Assembly (NCBI RefSeq): GCF_039542385.1
Contig: NZ_BAABIA010000002.1
Span: forward strand, 186,001-250,000
Direction: 5' to 3'
DNA length: 64,000 bases
From: Prosthecobacter algae
GTDB taxonomy: Bacteria; Verrucomicrobiota; Verrucomicrobiia; Verrucomicrobiales; Verrucomicrobiaceae
This document shows positions 1 to 8,415 of the stretch, piece after piece. Both the position numbers and the translations under genes were made by a program. The notes beneath the pieces were generated by a model. That model did no database searches. It saw only the letters and a list, made by a program, of their open reading frames with translations, and was not told where the DNA came from. Position 1 is the stretch's first letter, and each line of letters starts with the position of its first letter.

Positions 1-2044
1 CATCGGCATCCATGGCGGCGATCGATTCAATGATGTCATTGAATTCGGAATAGCACATATGCGTGTGGATCTGGGTATCGTCCCGCACACCGCTGGCGCA
101 GAGGCGGAAGGCATTCACGGCCCAGTCCAGGTAAGCTGCCCAGTCGCTGCGGCGTAGCGGCAGGCCCTCTCGGATGGCAGGCTCATCAATCTGAATGGCG
201 GCGATGCCCGCGGTCTCGAGATCCACGACTTCATCCCGAATGGCGAGGGCGATTTGGCGGGTGGTTTCAGAACGAGGCTGGTCATCACGTACAAAGCTCC
301 ACTGCAGGATGGTGACGGGCCCGGTGAGCATGCCCTTCATTGGGCGCGATGTCAGCGACTGGGCATACTGGGACCAGCGGACGGTCATGGGAATGGGACG
401 GCTGACATCGCCAAAGATGATTGGGGGTTTCACATAACGGGAGCCATAACTCTGCACCCAACCGTTTTGAGTGAAGACAAAACCGTCGAGCTGTTCGCCA
501 AAGTATTCCACCATGTCATTTCGCTCGAATTCTCCGTGGACGGGCATGTCCATGCCGATCTCATCCTGAAAAGTTACGCAGTGCTGGATCTCCTGTTGGA
601 GAAAGACTTCGTAGGCTTCCGTGCTGAGTTCGCCTTTCTTCCACCGGCCGCGCATGGCACGGACCTCAGCGGTCTGGGGAAAGGACCCGATGGTGGTGGT
701 TGGGAACTCCGGCAATTTCAACTTGGCCTGCTGCAAGGATTGACGCTGTGCGAAGGGTGATTGGCGATCATAGTCCGTGGCCTTCACTGAGGCTAAGCGA
801 GTCTTCACTTCCGCACGGTGGATGCGTGAGCTTTCACGACGAGCCTGAAGCGCCTCTTGATTGGATCGAAGCAAGCTTTGATCCGCAGTGCCTCTCAACA
901 GACCGCTAAGGGTGGTAACCTCTTCCAGTTTTTGATCGGCAAAGGACATCCAGCCTTTGAGTTCGGCATCTAGAGATGGCTCATTGGCCAAGGTGACGGG
1001 AGAATGCTGAAGGGAGCAGGAGGGGGCGACCCAGAGTCTTTCAGAACCGACTACAGCCTGAGCTTCCGCCAAGATTCGCAAGGAGGCGGTGAAGTCATTT
1101 TTCCAAATATTGCGCCCATCTACCACACCGAGGGAGAGAATCTTGTTCGAAGGGAAACGAGCCAACAAGGCATCCAGTTCTGCCCCGCCGCGCACGGCAT
1201 CGAAGTGCAAGGCTTGAACGGGCAAGGAAAGGAAGAGGGGAAGGTTTTCACGCAGTTCGCCGAAGTAACTCGTGACCATAATTTTTAAGCCTGGAGCAGC
1301 CTTAGCTAAACGCTGCCAAGCAACCAAAACAGCATCCCGCTGAGTCTTGGAAAGATCGAGACCGAAGATCGGTTCATCAATCTGCACCCACTCAGCCCCC
1401 AGCCTTTGCAGACGCTGGAGTATCTGTTCATAGACATCCAAAAGCCCATCGAGAAGGCTGAAGCGGTCGAAGTCAGGGTTCGCTGAATCTTGAACTTTAC
1501 CTAACGAAAGGTAAGTCACAGGACCAGGCAGCACGGGTTTGGCTCGATGACCCAAAGACTGAGCTTCTTCAAATTCACGAAAGACTTTGTCCCCGACCAG
1601 TTTGAACTGGGTGATGGAGCGAAATTCAGGGACGATGTAGTGGTAGTTGGTATCGAACCACTTGGTCATCTCACAGGCAAAGGCGGGCTGCTGGCTACAG
1701 CCATGATCACAGGTGTCATGGGCTTCGCCACGGGAACCGCGAGCCATGAGAAACAGGGTGTCCAGATCCATCGTCTCGCCCTTCCAGCCAAAGCGCGGAG
1801 GGACGTTGCCGATGAGACAGGAAAAATCCAGCATCTGGTCGTAGAAGGTGAAGTCGTTGCAGGGAATGAGGTCCATGCCAGCGGCCTGCTGAGTGGCCCA
1901 ATTTTGCTTGCGCAGGCGGCGGCCCGTGGCCTCCAGGTCCTCGCGAGTGAGGCGTCCGTGCCAGTAAGCTTCCGTGGCTTTTTTGAGTTCGCGTTGCTGC
2001 CCGATCCGTGGGTAGCCCAGATTGTGTGTGTAGATATCGCTCAT
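1..2044 (-). CDS. metE: Cobalamin-independent methionine synthase MetE (3' end cut by window edge)
   Basis: Transfers the methyl group of 5-methyltetrahydropteroyltri-glutamate to homocysteine, the last step of methionine synthesis, in the cytosol. Reading leftward from the ATG at 2044 gives 681 open codons to the window edge. The N-terminus (SDIYTHNLGYPRIGQQRELK) matches the MetE N-terminal barrel. Later the frame holds TTTIGSFPQT (start of the C-terminal catalytic barrel), IQIDEPAIREGLPL and an HTHMCYSEFNDII block carrying zinc-site residues. MetE is usually about 755-770 residues, so roughly 80 codons with the last zinc-binding Cys lie outside. It is divergent from metR, the usual arrangement for MetR-activated metE. 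Family assignment is near certain. Confidence 0.96.
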   Translation of the reverse strand, partial: MSDIYTHNLGYPRIGQQRELKKATEAYWHGRLTREDLEATGRRLRKQNWATQQAAGMDLIPCNDFTFYDQMLDFSCLIGNVPPRFGWKGETMDLDTLFLMARGSRGEAHDTCDHGCSQQPAFACEMTKWFDTNYHYIVPEFRSITQFKLVGDKVFREFEEAQSLGHRAKPVLPGPVTYLSLGKVQDSANPDFDRFSLLDGLLDVYEQILQRLQRLGAEWVQIDEPIFGLDLSKTQRDAVLVAWQRLAKAAPGLKIMVTSYFGELRENLPLFLSLPVQALHFDAVRGGAELDALLARFPSNKILSLGVVDGRNIWKNDFTASLRILAEAQAVVGSERLWVAPSCSLQHSPVTLANEPSLDAELKGWMSFADQKLEEVTTLSGLLRGTADQSLLRSNQEALQARRESSRIHRAEVKTRLASVKATDYDRQSPFAQRQSLQQAKLKLPEFPTTTIGSFPQTAEVRAMRGRWKKGELSTEAYEVFLQQEIQHCVTFQDEIGMDMPVHGEFERNDMVEYFGEQLDGFVFTQNGWVQSYGSRYVKPPIIFGDVSRPIPMTVRWSQYAQSLTSRPMKGMLTGPVTILQWSFVRDDQPRSETTRQIALAIRDEVVDLETAGIAAIQIDEPAIREGLPLRRSDWAAYLDWAVNAFRLCASGVRDDTQIHTHMCYSEFNDIIESIAAMDAD

Positions 2045-2101
2045 GGCGATAAAACAACTATCGCCAGTTTCGATATAAACAATCCACAGAGTTTTGTGGA
2101 T
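2044..2101. promoter_or_regulatory. metE-metR divergent control region with two inverted repeats
   Basis: The 84-bp gap between the divergent starts holds two perfect inverted repeats. TGGCGAT (2044-2050) pairs with ATCGCCA (2060-2066), overlapping the metE start. ATCCACA (2082-2088) pairs with TGTGGAT (2095-2101), six bases apart. LysR-type regulators bind dyads in such gaps, so these are candidate MetR operators. Neither is a clean copy of the enterobacterial TGAA-N5-TTCA MetR site, so the assignment is inferred from position and symmetry. Confidence 0.5.
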
Positions 2102-2117
2102 CATCATTCAAATTGCT

Positions 2118-2123
2118 TATAAT
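2118..2123 (+). promoter_or_regulatory. Perfect -10 hexamer (TATAAT) five bases before metR
   Basis: TATAAT lies only five bases upstream of the metR ATG at 2129. If used, transcription would start at or next to the start codon, giving a leaderless message. A weak -35-like TTGTGG lies at 2094-2099, 18 bases upstream, inside the right half of an inverted repeat. Confidence 0.45.
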
Positions 2124-2128
2124 GGCGA

Positions 2129-3052
2129 ATGCTCGAAGTCCGCCATCTCCAGGCCCTTATCGCCCTTTCTGAAACGGGAAATCTCTCCAAAGCAGGTCGC
2201 CGTCTTCACCTGTCACAGCCTGCTTTATCACACCAAATCAAAGCGGTGGAAGAGCACCTGGGCGTGGAATTGTTTCAGCGAAAAAGCAGCCCGCTACGAT
2301 TGAGCCCGGCGGGTGAGCGTTTGTTAGGCACGGCCTATGAGGTAGTGAAAACCATGCAGCAGTGTGAGCGGGATGTGGCACGCATTGCAGAAGGGAAGGC
2401 CGGGCAACTCAGGATCGCCGTGGAATGCCACTCCTGCTTTGACTGGCTGATGCCTGCGATGGATAGCTTTCGCGAAGCCTGGCCGGAAGTGGAGATGGAT
2501 CTGGTGTCTGGCTTTCAACCGGACCCCACCGGGCTGCTCCTAGAAGATCAGGCGGATCTAGTCATCGTCTCCAAAGCCCCACCCCGTAAGGATGTGGTCT
2601 ATCATCCATTGTTTCGTTATGAGGTGCTGGCGCTGATCGCACGAAAACACCCACTGAGTAGAAAGGCTTTTCTGACAGCACAGGACTTTGCCAAAGAAAC
2701 GCTGATCACCTACCCGATTCCGGATGATCGCATCGACATCATTCGGGAGGTGCTGGGGCCAGTGGGGGTGAATCCGGTGCGGCGCACCGCGATGCTGACG
2801 GTGGCCATTTTACAACTGGTGGCCAGTCACCGGGGTATCGCCGCCATGCCTGGCTGGGCCGTGCAGCCCTACTTGGAAAAAGGCTATGTGGAATATCGCC
2901 CGGTGCGCAAGCAGGGCCTGTTTGCGAATCTGCATGCGGCGACGACACGCAGCCTTTCCCAAACGGCATACATGAAGGAATTCATGAACATCATGAAGCG
3001 GGTGAGTTTTGATTCCCTAAAACGTATCCGACCAGTCGGGGAAGAGGACTGA
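2129..3052 (+). CDS. metR: LysR-type regulator of methionine synthesis, MetR
   Basis: Homocysteine-responsive transcription factor expected to activate metE. The 307-residue length is normal for LysR proteins. Residues 1-60 form the winged helix-turn-helix (LSKAGRRLHLSQPALSHQIK). The effector domain begins near residue 88 with LRIAVECHSCFDWLMPAM, closely resembling the MetR-specific block IAIECHSC-WL-PA of enterobacterial MetR. That block, together with divergence from metE, separates it from a generic LysR regulator. The ATG at 2129 leaves an 84-bp divergent gap, has no Shine-Dalgarno motif and follows a TATAAT by five bases. An ECF sigma factor follows 50 bp downstream on the same strand but need not be co-transcribed. 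Confidence 0.92.
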   Translation: MLEVRHLQALIALSETGNLSKAGRRLHLSQPALSHQIKAVEEHLGVELFQRKSSPLRLSPAGERLLGTAYEVVKTMQQCERDVARIAEGKAGQLRIAVECHSCFDWLMPAMDSFREAWPEVEMDLVSGFQPDPTGLLLEDQADLVIVSKAPPRKDVVYHPLFRYEVLALIARKHPLSRKAFLTAQDFAKETLITYPIPDDRIDIIREVLGPVGVNPVRRTAMLTVAILQLVASHRGIAAMPGWAVQPYLEKGYVEYRPVRKQGLFANLHAATTRSLSQTAYMKEFMNIMKRVSFDSLKRIRPVGEED

Positions 3053-3102
3053 TTTCCTGCAACTTTTCCGCGTACAAAGATCATGATGCCATTATTCTCC
3101 TC

Positions 3103-3864
3103 ATGATGAACTTGCCTGCGGATCCATCGTCTCATCCCCCTGCTCTCGGCGCGATGCAGCAGACTGGTCATTTTTACACCACTCGGTGGACGCAGGTGGT
3201 GCGGGCAAAGGAATCCTCCCATGAAGGACGCGAGGCGCTGAGAGACCTCTGTGACATCTACTACGCGCCTGTAATGGCCTACCTGCGCCGGGAGCTGCGG
3301 GACCCTGATGCCGCGCAGGAACTGGCCCATGAATTCTTCGCCTACATGTTACGAGGTGAAGCCATCCGTACAGCCGAACAAATGCGCGGTCGCTTTCGTT
3401 CCTACCTGCTAGGCGCAGTGAAACATTTTCTCCTTCGCCAGCATGAACTGGAGCAGCGACTAAAGCGTGGGTCAGGGGTGAAACCTGTCTCTATGGATGA
3501 TGATGCGGCGCAGAGCCTGCGGGATGAAGATCAACTTACACCCGATGCAGCGTTTGATCGGCAATGGGCTTTGACCGTGCTGGAGCGCGCCTTAAAGTCA
3601 TTGAAGCAGGAGTGTGATAAGGAAGAACGAGGAGCGCTTTTTGAAAAACTCACGCCGTGGTTGACCGGAAATTCCGATCATGGAGATCAGGCGGCTTTGG
3701 CTCAAAGTCTGGGCATGAACTTGAACTCGCTGAAATCAGCGGTGCATCGGCTGAAACAAAGCTTTCGAATGAAGGTACGAGAGGAGGTGGCCTCCACACT
3801 GGAGGACGGTGCTGATGTGGAAGAAGAGATGCGCGTGCTTTTCGCGGCCCTGAGAAGTCGCTAA
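3103..3864 (+). CDS. ECF-like RNA polymerase sigma factor, kinase-linked type
   Basis: A 253-residue sigma-70 family protein of the large ECF type common in PVC bacteria. The region-2-like part is about residues 40-110 (LRDLCDIYYAPVMAYLRREL, then AAQELAHEFFAYML) and the region-4-like helix-turn-helix is about residues 150-230 (AALAQSLGMNLNSLKSAVHR). Adjacent ATG codons at 3103 and 3106 make the start slightly uncertain; a shorter start at Met 19 (MQQTGHFYTTRW) is possible. It lies 41 bp before a Ser/Thr kinase on the same strand. Sigma factors of this kind often neighbour such kinases, suggesting control by phosphorylation rather than by an anti-sigma factor; that is inference, and no anti-sigma gene is adjacent. 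Confidence 0.85.
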   Translation: MMNLPADPSSHPPALGAMQQTGHFYTTRWTQVVRAKESSHEGREALRDLCDIYYAPVMAYLRRELRDPDAAQELAHEFFAYMLRGEAIRTAEQMRGRFRSYLLGAVKHFLLRQHELEQRLKRGSGVKPVSMDDDAAQSLRDEDQLTPDAAFDRQWALTVLERALKSLKQECDKEERGALFEKLTPWLTGNSDHGDQAALAQSLGMNLNSLKSAVHRLKQSFRMKVREEVASTLEDGADVEEEMRVLFAALRSR

Positions 3865-3905
3865 AATTTTGCAACTGTTGTCAGCAAACCCGTCAGGCAT
3901 TCGGT

Positions 3906-6308
3906 ATGAGCGAACTCAGTCCTTCTTCCCATCCCTGCCCTAAATGTGGTGAACCCATCACTGAGAGCACCCATCATGATCTATGCCCAGTCTGCCTCAT
4001 GGGGGTGGCGATGAATTGGACACAGGCCACCCAACCAGCAACGGCGCCACAAAAGCTGCTGACTCCGGAGGAACTCGCCCCACATTTTCCGCAACTGGAA
4101 GTGTTAGAACTCATTGGCCGGGGGGGCATGGGCGTGGTATATAAGGCCAAACAAAAGAGCCTGGACCGCTTTGTGGCGCTCAAGCTTCTCTCACCGGATA
4201 CTGAGAAGGATCGCGCCTTTGCCCAACGCTTTGCCACGGAGGCCCGGGCACTGGCCCAGATGGTTCATCAAAACATCGTCACGGTGTATGACTTCGGGGA
4301 AAGCGGCGGCTTTTACTACCTGCTGATGGAGTATGTGGATGGGGTGAACCTCCGGCAGGCCATGCAAGCAGGGCGCATCACCCCAGAGCAAGCGCTCGCC
4401 ATCGTACCCCCAGTTTGCGAAGCGCTACAGTACGCCCATGAGCGGGGCATTGTGCATCGTGACATCAAGCCTGAAAACCTGCTGCTGAACAAGCAAGGGC
4501 AGATCAAAATAGCCGACTTTGGCATTGCTAAAATGGTGGGCCATGCGGAGTCAAGTGAGGAGACGGATGGCACTACGCAGGAGACACATGCCACCTTCAT
4601 CGGCGGGACGCCGCCGTACATGGCCCCAGAGCAAAAAGAGTGCGCGGCACCGGATCACCGGGCAGACATTTATTCGCTAGGGGTGGTGCTGTATGAGCTG
4701 CTCACCGGAGAACTTCCCACAGCCAGCCTCCAGCCGCCGTCAGAGCGCATCCAGGTGGATGTGCGTCTGGACGAGATTGTACTTCGGGCGCTGGAAAAAT
4801 CCCCTGAGCTACGGTTTCAAACAGCAGCAGATTTCCGCACTCAATTGGCCACGATTCAACACACGCCCTCGCCTCAAAAACAAACGCTCAAAAACTCGAC
4901 CCGCAAAGCCAGCACCCTGCAAGTTGCCACCCTTTCGGTCATCGGTACCATCATCGCCCTTTTCAGCATCTTCTTGGTCATCCGGGTTTTTTATTCAAAA
5001 CCTGGCCGACCACCTAACAGCAAGTATGGTCAATCCGATATGCGTGGATCGACGGATATGACTCAAGGCAACGTAGAGCCTATTCGTATCCCTCTCCAGT
5101 GGCATGCAGAAGGTGGCGTGCAACGTGTGGGAAGCTACAAACCGACCCTCCTGAAAACGACCCCGACCAAGCCTGATAGCATCACTCGCCTTCCAGACAA
5201 TTTGCTGCGGCCTTTTTATGCTCAGGTGAAGCTAGGATCGAAGGCGCTGTCCAAATTCAGCACCCTCACTTTTTTAGTGGACCGGGCGGTGGGGAAAACA
5301 GAGACGCGAGTAATCCTGGATAGCAATGGCAATGGCGATCTCACGGATGACTCGCCCGCCGAACTTGAGCATATGGGCAGGCTCAAGAACGGTAGCTTCA
5401 GCTTGAGCGGCACTGGCTGGGCGAGTCTTCCTTATGAGGGAGAATACTCCCGAGTGAGTGTGCGTTTCCATACGATGCCACAGTCCCTGGATAGCGAGAG
5501 TCCTCCTACAATCGTTTATTCTTTGGATAGTTATACCGAGGGTAAAATCCAAGGTCCCAAAGGGATCTGGCTGCCAGTTGTTTTGAGAGATTCAGATGGA
5601 GATGGCGACTTTAGTACCGGGGCCTCCATCCATGTGGATACTGATGGCGATGGCGAATACCGACGCACGGGAAAGTACTTTGCCGATGCAACGACGTTTC
5701 AGATCAATCAGGTTAAATTTCTCCTCTCGGATATTTCGCCCTCTGGGAATGCTATGGTTCAAGCGGCGCACATCGAGCCCCAAGAGCCTTTGAAAAATAA
5801 CCCTATCGCCCCGCAAAAGCTACCCCCACAAACCATGCCAAAGACACGTCTTATAGGCGCGAAAATCCTACCAGGAGAAGTGGCACCCGCATTTACGGCC
5901 AGCACGATGAAACATGGCACGGTGGAGATCCCGAAGAGCTACCAGGGCAAGCTTCTGCTGCTGGACTTTTGGGCCACTTGGTGCGGCCCTTGCATCCGGG
6001 AATTGCCAAATGTCTCTGCTGCTTACGATAAGTTTCATGATCAGGGGCTTGAAATTTTGAGCGTCAGCCTAGATACGGAAAAGAGTCTCGATAATCTCCC
6101 AGCGATACTGACAAAGCATCGCATGGTATGGCCGCAGGTGTGTGATGCGGCGGAGTTTGATTCAGCTCTGGTCAAGCTGTATGGAGTCCGCGGTATCCCT
6201 GCCACAGTATTGATTGATGGTGATACCGGTAAGATCATAGCAACGGATCTTCGCGGGGCTACGCTCGAGACCAAGATCGCTGAAGCGTTGGCAAAACGGA
6301 AACGCTGA
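3906..6308 (+). CDS. Membrane Ser/Thr protein kinase with C-terminal TlpA-like thioredoxin domain
   Basis: An 800-residue fusion. Residues 11-30 hold two CPxC pairs (CPKC, CPVC), a probable zinc ribbon. A Hanks-type kinase spans about 67-315: glycine loop GRGGMG at 71-76, Lys 93, Glu 112, HRD at 184-186, DFG at 204-206 and APE at 240-242, so it looks active. One membrane helix lies at about 338-362. The outside part holds acidic segments resembling calcium-binding loops (DSNGNGDLTDD at 472-482, DSDGDGDF at 562-569, DTDGDGEY at 578-585). It ends in a redoxin domain from about 655 with WATWCGPC at 689-696. The plan suggests an extracytoplasmic thiol-disulfide or calcium-binding module joined to a cytoplasmic kinase that may control the preceding sigma factor. 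Domains are secure; the signalling role is inferred. Confidence 0.9.
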   Translation: MSELSPSSHPCPKCGEPITESTHHDLCPVCLMGVAMNWTQATQPATAPQKLLTPEELAPHFPQLEVLELIGRGGMGVVYKAKQKSLDRFVALKLLSPDTEKDRAFAQRFATEARALAQMVHQNIVTVYDFGESGGFYYLLMEYVDGVNLRQAMQAGRITPEQALAIVPPVCEALQYAHERGIVHRDIKPENLLLNKQGQIKIADFGIAKMVGHAESSEETDGTTQETHATFIGGTPPYMAPEQKECAAPDHRADIYSLGVVLYELLTGELPTASLQPPSERIQVDVRLDEIVLRALEKSPELRFQTAADFRTQLATIQHTPSPQKQTLKNSTRKASTLQVATLSVIGTIIALFSIFLVIRVFYSKPGRPPNSKYGQSDMRGSTDMTQGNVEPIRIPLQWHAEGGVQRVGSYKPTLLKTTPTKPDSITRLPDNLLRPFYAQVKLGSKALSKFSTLTFLVDRAVGKTETRVILDSNGNGDLTDDSPAELEHMGRLKNGSFSLSGTGWASLPYEGEYSRVSVRFHTMPQSLDSESPPTIVYSLDSYTEGKIQGPKGIWLPVVLRDSDGDGDFSTGASIHVDTDGDGEYRRTGKYFADATTFQINQVKFLLSDISPSGNAMVQAAHIEPQEPLKNNPIAPQKLPPQTMPKTRLIGAKILPGEVAPAFTASTMKHGTVEIPKSYQGKLLLLDFWATWCGPCIRELPNVSAAYDKFHDQGLEILSVSLDTEKSLDNLPAILTKHRMVWPQVCDAAEFDSALVKLYGVRGIPATVLIDGDTGKIIATDLRGATLETKIAEALAKRKR

Positions 6309-6314
6309 TGCAGA

Positions 6315-7760
6315 TCACTCCCCGGCTGGCAGATGGACCTCAAAGCAGGCACCCTTCCCCAGCGTACTTCGCAAGGTGAGGGTGCCACCGTGATTGTCCA
6401 CAATGGCTTTGGCTATCGCCAACCCAAGGCCTGAGTGCCCGGAGTTGCCCGTACGGGCTTGGTCTGCCCGGTAAAAACGCTCAAAAACATGCGGTTGATC
6501 GGCCTCATCAATGCCAGGCCCATCATCCTCCACAGAAAAGACTGCCTGCTGCCCCTGCGAGGCGCAGGACAGCTTCACATTACCCCCATGCTGCAGGGCA
6601 TTGGCCATGAGATTGGTTGCCAACAGGGAGAGGGTTTCTGCATCGACACGGCAGACAGTGGGGGAAAGGGTAGTCTCAATGCGGAAACCACGTTCTCTCG
6701 CGAGCGGGGTCAAGTGATCGGCTGCCTCTTTGAGGACCCTCGAAAGATCACACACAGAATGATGAGCCGCAGCGGCAGGTGGGTTCTCTTGACGAGCGAG
6801 TAAAAGCAGAGACTCCACCAAGCGTCGCATTCGCTGGGCGGTGGCCTCGCAGGTTTCCAGAGCTTCACGATATTCTTCCGGTGAGCGCTCACGTTTGAGC
6901 AGGCGATGCGTTTCCGAGAGCAAGATGGTAATGGGCGTGCGAAGCTCATGCGAGGCATCGGCAGTAAACTGGCGTTGGCGCTCAAATGCGGCGTGCAGAC
7001 GCTCAAAGGTCTGGTTCAGCACCTGGCTCAGTTCGCCCAGTTCCGTATCCATTTCGCGGATGTCTATGCGCTCCTTAAGGTTGCCCTCCGCGATGCGGGC
7101 AGCGGTTTGGCTGATGGTGCGGATGGGGCGGATGGCGCGACCTGAGAGCCACCAACCGCCTAACAAACCGAATAACCAAACACCGAGACCGATGAATAAA
7201 TGCAGCCAGGCGATGCTGTGCATTTCATGCAACTCAGGGGTGATGTCTCGTCCTACGACGACCTTTAGCCCATGCACCGAACTTCGCAGGGTTTCACGGC
7301 GCGTGCCGACGCTACGCGTCTCCTCAACCAAATCCACGGTCGGCAAAGGCAGAAAAACCAAATCCGTCGGAGCATTCTCGGACTGGAGAATGATTTGATC
7401 GTTTCGGTCCCGGACACTGAAGTAGGCGTAACCTGGCTGGTTGCCACGAAACTGAACCAGGATAGCTTCTGGTAACTGCACAGGTTGGCCGACCAGACGG
7501 CGGACAAAGTCAGCAGGGCCCAAAAATTGGCGTTGCGAAGGCTCTTCAGAAACTGGAGAAGGTGGGCTGGCCTGAACCAAGTCTAACAAGGAGCGCACAA
7601 GATTCCGCTCCAACTGGCTGAGTTCCTTATCCAGCCGCTGCATCTGGTTATCCCTCGCAAGCCGGTAAGCAGGGGCGGTGGACCCTACAACAACGAGTAG
7701 CAGTAGCAGCCCATGCCAGGCCTGCAGCCGCCAGCGTAGTGAGTGAAAAAAGGTCTTCAT
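6315..7760 (-). CDS. Sensor histidine kinase of the efflux operon
   Basis: A 481-residue membrane kinase. TM1 is at about 17-33, followed by a periplasmic sensor of about 150 residues, TM2 at 184-206, HAMP at 207-259, and a dimerisation domain with phospho-acceptor His 271 in DASHELRTP. The ATPase domain has the N-box Asn 383 and Asn 387, DDGPG at 412-416, FERF at 426-429 and GLGLA at 444-448. All catalytic motifs are intact. It overlaps the response regulator stop by four bases (ATGA), so the two are translationally coupled and form a pair. As the last gene of the leftward efflux operon it probably senses a pump substrate or envelope stress. Its 3' end converges on the kinase-thioredoxin gene with only six bases between stops. 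Confidence 0.93.
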   Translation of the reverse strand: MKTFFHSLRWRLQAWHGLLLLLVVVGSTAPAYRLARDNQMQRLDKELSQLERNLVRSLLDLVQASPPSPVSEEPSQRQFLGPADFVRRLVGQPVQLPEAILVQFRGNQPGYAYFSVRDRNDQIILQSENAPTDLVFLPLPTVDLVEETRSVGTRRETLRSSVHGLKVVVGRDITPELHEMHSIAWLHLFIGLGVWLFGLLGGWWLSGRAIRPIRTISQTAARIAEGNLKERIDIREMDTELGELSQVLNQTFERLHAAFERQRQFTADASHELRTPITILLSETHRLLKRERSPEEYREALETCEATAQRMRRLVESLLLLARQENPPAAAAHHSVCDLSRVLKEAADHLTPLARERGFRIETTLSPTVCRVDAETLSLLATNLMANALQHGGNVKLSCASQGQQAVFSVEDDGPGIDEADQPHVFERFYRADQARTGNSGHSGLGLAIAKAIVDNHGGTLTLRSTLGKGACFEVHLPAGE

Positions 7761-8407
7761 ACGATGCAGTAACCGTGACCTCGGCGTGTGGTGATGATGT
7801 CCGAACCTAGCTTCTTACGCAGATTCGAAACATGCACGTCCAGGAGGTTTGATAGCGTGCTGTCTTCCTCATCGAAAAGGTGTTCGTATAGAGTGGTGCG
7901 GGTGACCACCTGCCCACGATGCAGGGCCAGGTACTCCAGCAGTGCGTACTCACGGGCAGTCAGCGGCACTTCCTGCCCAAAGAGTTTCACAAGACGGATC
8001 GCCGTGTCCAGCGACAGAGGGCCAATCTCCAGGACGGGGTGGGTTTGACCTGCTGCCCGCCGAATAAGAGCCCGCAGACGAGCCAGTAGTTCATCAATAT
8101 CAAAAGGTTTGGTGAGGTAATCGTCGGCCCCTTGATCCAAGCCCTTCACGCGGTCTTGAACGGTGTCCTTGGCCGTCAGCATCAGCACCGGAGTTTTACA
8201 GGAGGGACGCAGCCGGGCGAGAACTTCCCAGCCATTCATGCGCGGCATCATCACATCCAGCACCAGGGCATCATAGCTTTCATCCAGGGCTTTGGTTAGC
8301 CCTTCCAGACCATCCATCGCCGTATCCACCGCATAATTTTCCTCTCGCAAATTCGCCGCCAGACTACGGAGGAGGTGCGGATCATCTTCGATGACGAGGA
8401 TTCTCAT
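7757..8407 (-). CDS. OmpR/PhoB-family response regulator
   Basis: A 216-residue DNA-binding regulator. The receiver domain has acidic pocket Asp 8 and Asp 9, phospho-acceptor Asp 51 (VLDVMMPRMNGWE), Thr 78 and Lys 100. The winged-helix output domain covers about 125-216 and ends RKKLGSDIITTRRGHGYCIV, typical of the OmpR/PhoB class. It sits eight bases after the permease stop and overlaps its partner kinase by four bases. The likely target is its own operon promoter upstream of the TolC-like gene, which would be autoregulation; no binding site was identified. Confidence 0.94.
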   Translation of the reverse strand: MRILVIEDDPHLLRSLAANLREENYAVDTAMDGLEGLTKALDESYDALVLDVMMPRMNGWEVLARLRPSCKTPVLMLTAKDTVQDRVKGLDQGADDYLTKPFDIDELLARLRALIRRAAGQTHPVLEIGPLSLDTAIRLVKLFGQEVPLTAREYALLEYLALHRGQVVTRTTLYEHLFDEEDSTLSNLLDVHVSNLRKKLGSDIITTRRGHGYCIV

Positions 8408-8415
8408 GGTGGAGA

